Assembly: GCA_001801285.1 (NCBI GenBank)
Contig: MGXG01000109.1
Coordinates: 1 to 7,556 of the forward strand
Length of the DNA stretch: 7,556 nt
Direction: 5' to 3'
DNA from: Gammaproteobacteria bacterium GWE2_37_16
GTDB taxonomy: Bacteria > Pseudomonadota > Gammaproteobacteria > UBA9339
Of the stretch, positions 5,597-7,556 are shown piece after piece (positions within the stretch are counted from its first letter, which is position 1; each line of letters starts with the position of its first letter). Below the pieces are notes generated by a model, which did no database searches, was not told where the DNA came from, and was given only the letters and a program-made list of their open reading frames with translations. A program made the translations under genes and the position numbers.

Positions 5597-5878
5597 GTGG
5601 TTGATATAATTATTAGACAAATGCCAATTTTCAAAAGAGCTTATAAGAAACTTTATGCTAATGAAAAGGCGGCGGTTGATGATGCAATTCGTGCTGTTAT
5701 TAAAAATCCTAAAATAGGTCAAGAAAAAAGGGGCGATTTGGTCGGGGTTTTTGTTTATAAATTCAAAATACATCATCAAGAAATGTTATTGGCATACGAA
5801 TGGAGCGAGGCAGAAAGACTTTTACTGGCTCTTGGCGTACATGAAAATTTTTACCGCGATTTAAAAAAACAAAAATAA
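5597..5878 (+). CDS. RelE/ParE-superfamily toxin of the type II toxin-antitoxin system
   Basis: A 93-residue basic protein of the RelE/ParE fold. Family-like segments are IFKRAYKKLYANEKAAVDDA (11-30), GDLVGVFVYKF (46-56) and the C-terminal HENFYRDLK (82-90), the end expected of the toxins paired with ParD-like antitoxins. Members either cut mRNA on the ribosome (RelE) or poison gyrase (ParE); sequence alone does not say which. The start is taken as GTG 5597, one base after the antitoxin stop, with GGGGA (5587-5591) as ribosome-binding site inside the antitoxin's last codons. This arrangement suggests translational coupling that keeps toxin below antitoxin. The frame extends back to an ATG at 5543 inside the antitoxin gene, but those 18 codons do not match the family; ATG 5621 would cut off the first beta strand. 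The gene is intact with all conserved C-terminal residues. Confidence 0.83.
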   Translation: MVDIIIRQMPIFKRAYKKLYANEKAAVDDAIRAVIKNPKIGQEKRGDLVGVFVYKFKIHHQEMLLAYEWSEAERLLLALGVHENFYRDLKKQK

Positions 5879-5914
5879 AACATTAATTCACTTTAAAATA
5901 AATGACTTATTGGT

Positions 5915-5944
5915 ACCGTAGTAATAATCTTTATCACGGTTTTT
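5915..5944 (+). terminator. Rho-independent terminator of the toxin-antitoxin operon
   Basis: ACCGT (5915-5919) pairs with ACGGT (5936-5940). After an A/C mismatch, GTAA pairs with TTAT (one G-T wobble), leaving a 6-nt loop. Five T (5940-5944) follow the stem, 37 bp after the toxin stop codon, the expected position for the operon end. Confidence 0.5.
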
Positions 5945-6000
5945 CACAGCATATTTTAGGTGGATTTAAAAAATACACACTCTGCCTTCTTTTTCCAGCA

Positions 6001-6333
6001 CTATCGCCTTAATACATGTTTATACACATCTAACTCTCTGGACAAATCAACGATCGCCGTATCACCTAATTGCCTCAACCATTTTGTCGGAAAGAAAACA
6101 CTATGTGTTTTTGCAGGATTCATTCTAACAAGCTTATTGCCCAAAATGGTATGAAGCCGATCAATATATACTCTTCGTATTTTGGTTTCCCGCGTTGTTG
6201 GCTTTCTCGCTCGTTTGAGTCATGTATGTCCAATACACTCCTCAAACTCGACTCGTTGCCGCCTAGCGGAAAATCCAAACTGCTCAAGTCTATTTGTGCT
6301 AACCCTAGAAACCTGTTTTCGTTTGGTATACAT
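6001..6333 (-). pseudogene. Broken reading frame of unknown origin downstream of mlaA
   Basis: On the - strand an ATG at 6333, four bases past the mlaA stop, opens a 37-codon frame beginning MYTKRKQVSRVSTNRLEQFG that ends at TGA (6220-6222). The same frame then stays open for 72 more codons (including RRVYIDRLHTILGNK and KWLRQLGDTAIVDLSRELDV) to TAG at 6001-6003. Together they would be a very basic protein of about 110 residues with one in-frame stop. I do not recognise it. The right half (6181-6300) is about 47% G+C by count, clearly above the surrounding DNA, and the opposite strand is also open over much of it, so long frames are expected by chance and coding status is uncertain. It may be a decayed mobile-element or repeat fragment. 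The rest of the 459-bp gap between toxin and mlaA holds only the terminator at 5915-5944 and a 7-bp inverted repeat, GTTTGAG (6213-6219) / CTCAAAC (6241-6247). Confidence 0.35.
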
Positions 6334-6337
6334 TTGT

Positions 6338-7162
6338 TTAATTGGACTGTCGTTGCAATAAATAAACTCGATGCTGTAAGTAAGCGTTGCGCATAGCGAC
6401 ATAAGGGTCAAACGCTTCATTGATAATTTTATCAGTCGGCAAGAAGCTATTACGAATACTTATAAGCTCGGTGCCTAAAAGTGCCAAACGTAGATCGCTT
6501 GGTTTTAAATGCGGCCAAAGAGTGAGTAATTCATAGTTTATAGGAAGTCCGACGGTGTCACCAATGGTGCTCGAACCAAGGATAGGTAATACCAGGTAAG
6601 GTGTATTTTTGGCACCCCACTTATTAAAAGTTAACCCTAAATCATTGTGATGTGATTTTAATCCAATCCGCGAAGCAACATCAAAAAGTCCCCCTATGCC
6701 AACAGTGGTATTGATTACAAAGCGCCATAAGTCAGACATAGTTTGTACGGGGTTTGCTTGCAATATATCATTAGCGACATTAGGTATTTCGCCGACATTG
6801 CCAAAAAAATTACTTACGCCTTTTTGGGCAAAATTGGGTAAAATGAAATTATAGGTTTTGGCTATTGGTCTGATTAAAATTTTATCGATAGTTCTGTTAA
6901 AACCAAAAATTTGTCGATTGAATTTTTCGTACGGATCGGTGTTAGAATAAGCATTTTGATCGTTATCAGTTTCTTGTTGCGCGTCTTGTGCTGCCAGGCC
7001 TTCTTGATAATAACCGCTTGATTGTGGGACGGGTTCTGTTTGTGTTGTTGTTTCTGTGCTTTCTTTCTGTGTGGTTGCGGCGCAATTGGCGGCATAGGAG
7101 AAAAATAAAATTAGGGCACTAGCGATAATTATTTTGCGTAGGGCTGGCATTTGTTGTTGCAT
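6338..7162 (-). CDS. mlaA: MlaA (VacJ) outer-membrane phospholipid-recycling lipoprotein
   Basis: MlaA forms a ring in the inner leaflet of the outer membrane and passes mislocalised phospholipids to MlaC for return to the inner membrane, keeping the outer leaflet asymmetric. The MlaA/VacJ domain starts at DPYEKFNRQIFGFN (76-89) and continues through FAQKGVSNFFGNVGEIPNV (111-129), LWRFVINTTVGIGGLFDVAS (145-164) and GLTFNKWGAKNTPYLVLPILG (176-196). Residues 1-26 form a signal peptide with C27 as the likely lipidation site, followed by a Q/T/E-rich linker (about 30-75) longer than in E. coli MlaA (251 residues; here 274). The start at 7162 has AGGA 7 nt upstream and lies within the transcript of the promoter at 7205-7233; the frame stays open to an ATG at 7300, but that would add 46 residues before the signal peptide and lies upstream of the promoter. 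No other mla gene is in the window. Confidence 0.95.
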   Translation of the reverse strand: MQQQMPALRKIIIASALILFFSYAANCAATTQKESTETTTQTEPVPQSSGYYQEGLAAQDAQQETDNDQNAYSNTDPYEKFNRQIFGFNRTIDKILIRPIAKTYNFILPNFAQKGVSNFFGNVGEIPNVANDILQANPVQTMSDLWRFVINTTVGIGGLFDVASRIGLKSHHNDLGLTFNKWGAKNTPYLVLPILGSSTIGDTVGLPINYELLTLWPHLKPSDLRLALLGTELISIRNSFLPTDKIINEAFDPYVAMRNAYLQHRVYLLQRQSN

Positions 7163-7204
7163 GGTTATTCCTGTTGCGAAGAATTTAAGATTTAGATAAT
7201 TGTG

Positions 7205-7233
7205 ATTATATTTTGATTGGACGGGCAAGTAAA
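7205..7233 (-). promoter_or_regulatory. Promoter of mlaA
   Basis: On the - strand TTTACT (7228-7233; 4 of 6 to TTGACA) and a perfect TATAAT (7205-7210) are spaced by 17 bp. Transcription would start near 7198, giving a leader of about 36 nt with AGGA before the ATG at 7162. This supports the short start for mlaA. Confidence 0.6.
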
Positions 7234-7556
7234 ATAAAAGGGTGGGAATTTTTTTATAATTGTTAATAGTGTTGTTTAATATATAGCAAATCGCGAACAT
7301 GAGTTACATGGAAAAGCCTAAAAAACCTAAGAGTTTTTTAAGTAAAAAATATATTTCAAACTAAATTTATTCATTAATCAAGCCTTAAGTAAATGTAAGT
7401 TTATCTTAAGTGAAATCATAGTATTTTCTCTTGTTATTCTTTCTTTTTCAAGATGGGGTATGTATAATTAACGCCATTCTCAACTTTTTATCCCGATTAA
7501 CAAATCGAATTGCAATGGCGGATTATTGTTTTGTTTATTGATATACACACCAATGG
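7234..7556. other. AT-rich non-coding region, possible start of a divergent gene outside the window
   Basis: No convincing gene is present. A short frame (MEKPKKPKSFLSKKYISN, from 7309) has no ribosome-binding site or family match. On the + strand a perfect TATAAT (7463-7468), without a good -35 box, is followed by CGCCATT (7472-7478) pairing with AATGGCG (7514-7520), enclosing CGATT/AATCG (7494-7498, 7503-7507). A frame open from 7501 to the window end has no credible start codon. The DNA probably regulates a rightward gene beyond the window. Confidence 0.4.
7386..7411 (+). promoter_or_regulatory. Three helically phased TAAGT repeats, possible regulator site
   Basis: TAAGT occurs at 7386-7390, 7396-7400 and 7407-7411, start-to-start spacings of 10 and 11 bp, i.e. 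on one face of the helix; the outer two share CTTAAGTRAA. Tandem direct repeats one helical turn apart are the usual form of OmpR/PhoB-class response-regulator sites. They lie about 50 bp upstream of a TATAAT box (7463-7468) that lacks a good -35, as at activator-dependent promoters. AT-rich context makes chance repeats possible. Confidence 0.35.

Noticed and set aside
6070..6396. 108-codon + strand frame overlapping the end of mlaA
   Set aside because: It starts at TTG without a ribosome-binding site, overlaps mlaA antisense and resembles no known family; the opposite strand is equally open in this GC-richer stretch.
7163..7300. 46-residue N-terminal extension of mlaA to the ATG at 7300
   Set aside because: It would bury the signal peptide, contains the mlaA promoter, and lacks the good ribosome-binding site seen before 7162.
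7501..7556. Start of a rightward gene with a frame open to the window end
   Set aside because: No credible start codon or ribosome-binding site is visible in that frame; the ATG at 7515 is stopped after eight codons.

Overview
The window looks like an AT-rich gammaproteobacterial chromosome. The gene content (a YihY/BrkB protein, an L,D-transpeptidase, an elongator tRNA-Met, bacterial-type ProRS, MlaA, and relics of IS110 and IS6-like elements) and the base composition would fit a host-associated lineage such as the Legionellales. That placement is inference; no taxonomic marker is present.

Left part (1-3428), ordinary core genome: the 3' end of a YihY/BrkB-family membrane protein, then a YkuD-type L,D-transpeptidase, both on the + strand. 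On the - strand follow a tRNA-Met(CAT) with its own TTGACA promoter and proS (prolyl-tRNA synthetase). The tRNA and proS both serve translation but appear to be transcribed separately.

Middle part (3429 to about 6337), an accessory block between proS and mlaA. It holds: (i) a 15-codon N-terminal relic of an IS110-family transposase, preceded by a nested hairpin; (ii) a 33-bp inverted-repeat unit at the point where the IS110 homology stops; (iii) an intact PLP-dependent enzyme of the cysteine synthase / cystathionine beta-synthase family; (iv) a 386-bp internally deleted insertion sequence with 22-bp terminal inverted repeats matching at 21 positions, carrying a scrambled IS6-like transposase relic; (v) a complete ParD-like/RelE-ParE-like toxin-antitoxin operon with promoter, operator palindrome and terminator; and (vi) a stretch of higher GC holding a broken reading frame of unknown origin. 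The block looks like a site of repeated insertion and decay in which the PLP enzyme and the toxin-antitoxin pair stayed intact.

Right part (6338-7556): mlaA on the - strand, encoding the outer-membrane lipoprotein of the phospholipid-recycling Mla system, with a good promoter. Upstream of it is an AT-rich non-coding region with helically phased TAAGT repeats and a TATAAT box pointing out of the window. I found no CRISPR array and no obviously new multi-gene system. The least explained items are the hairpin next to the IS110 relic, the shared IS-end sequences, and the broken frame next to mlaA.
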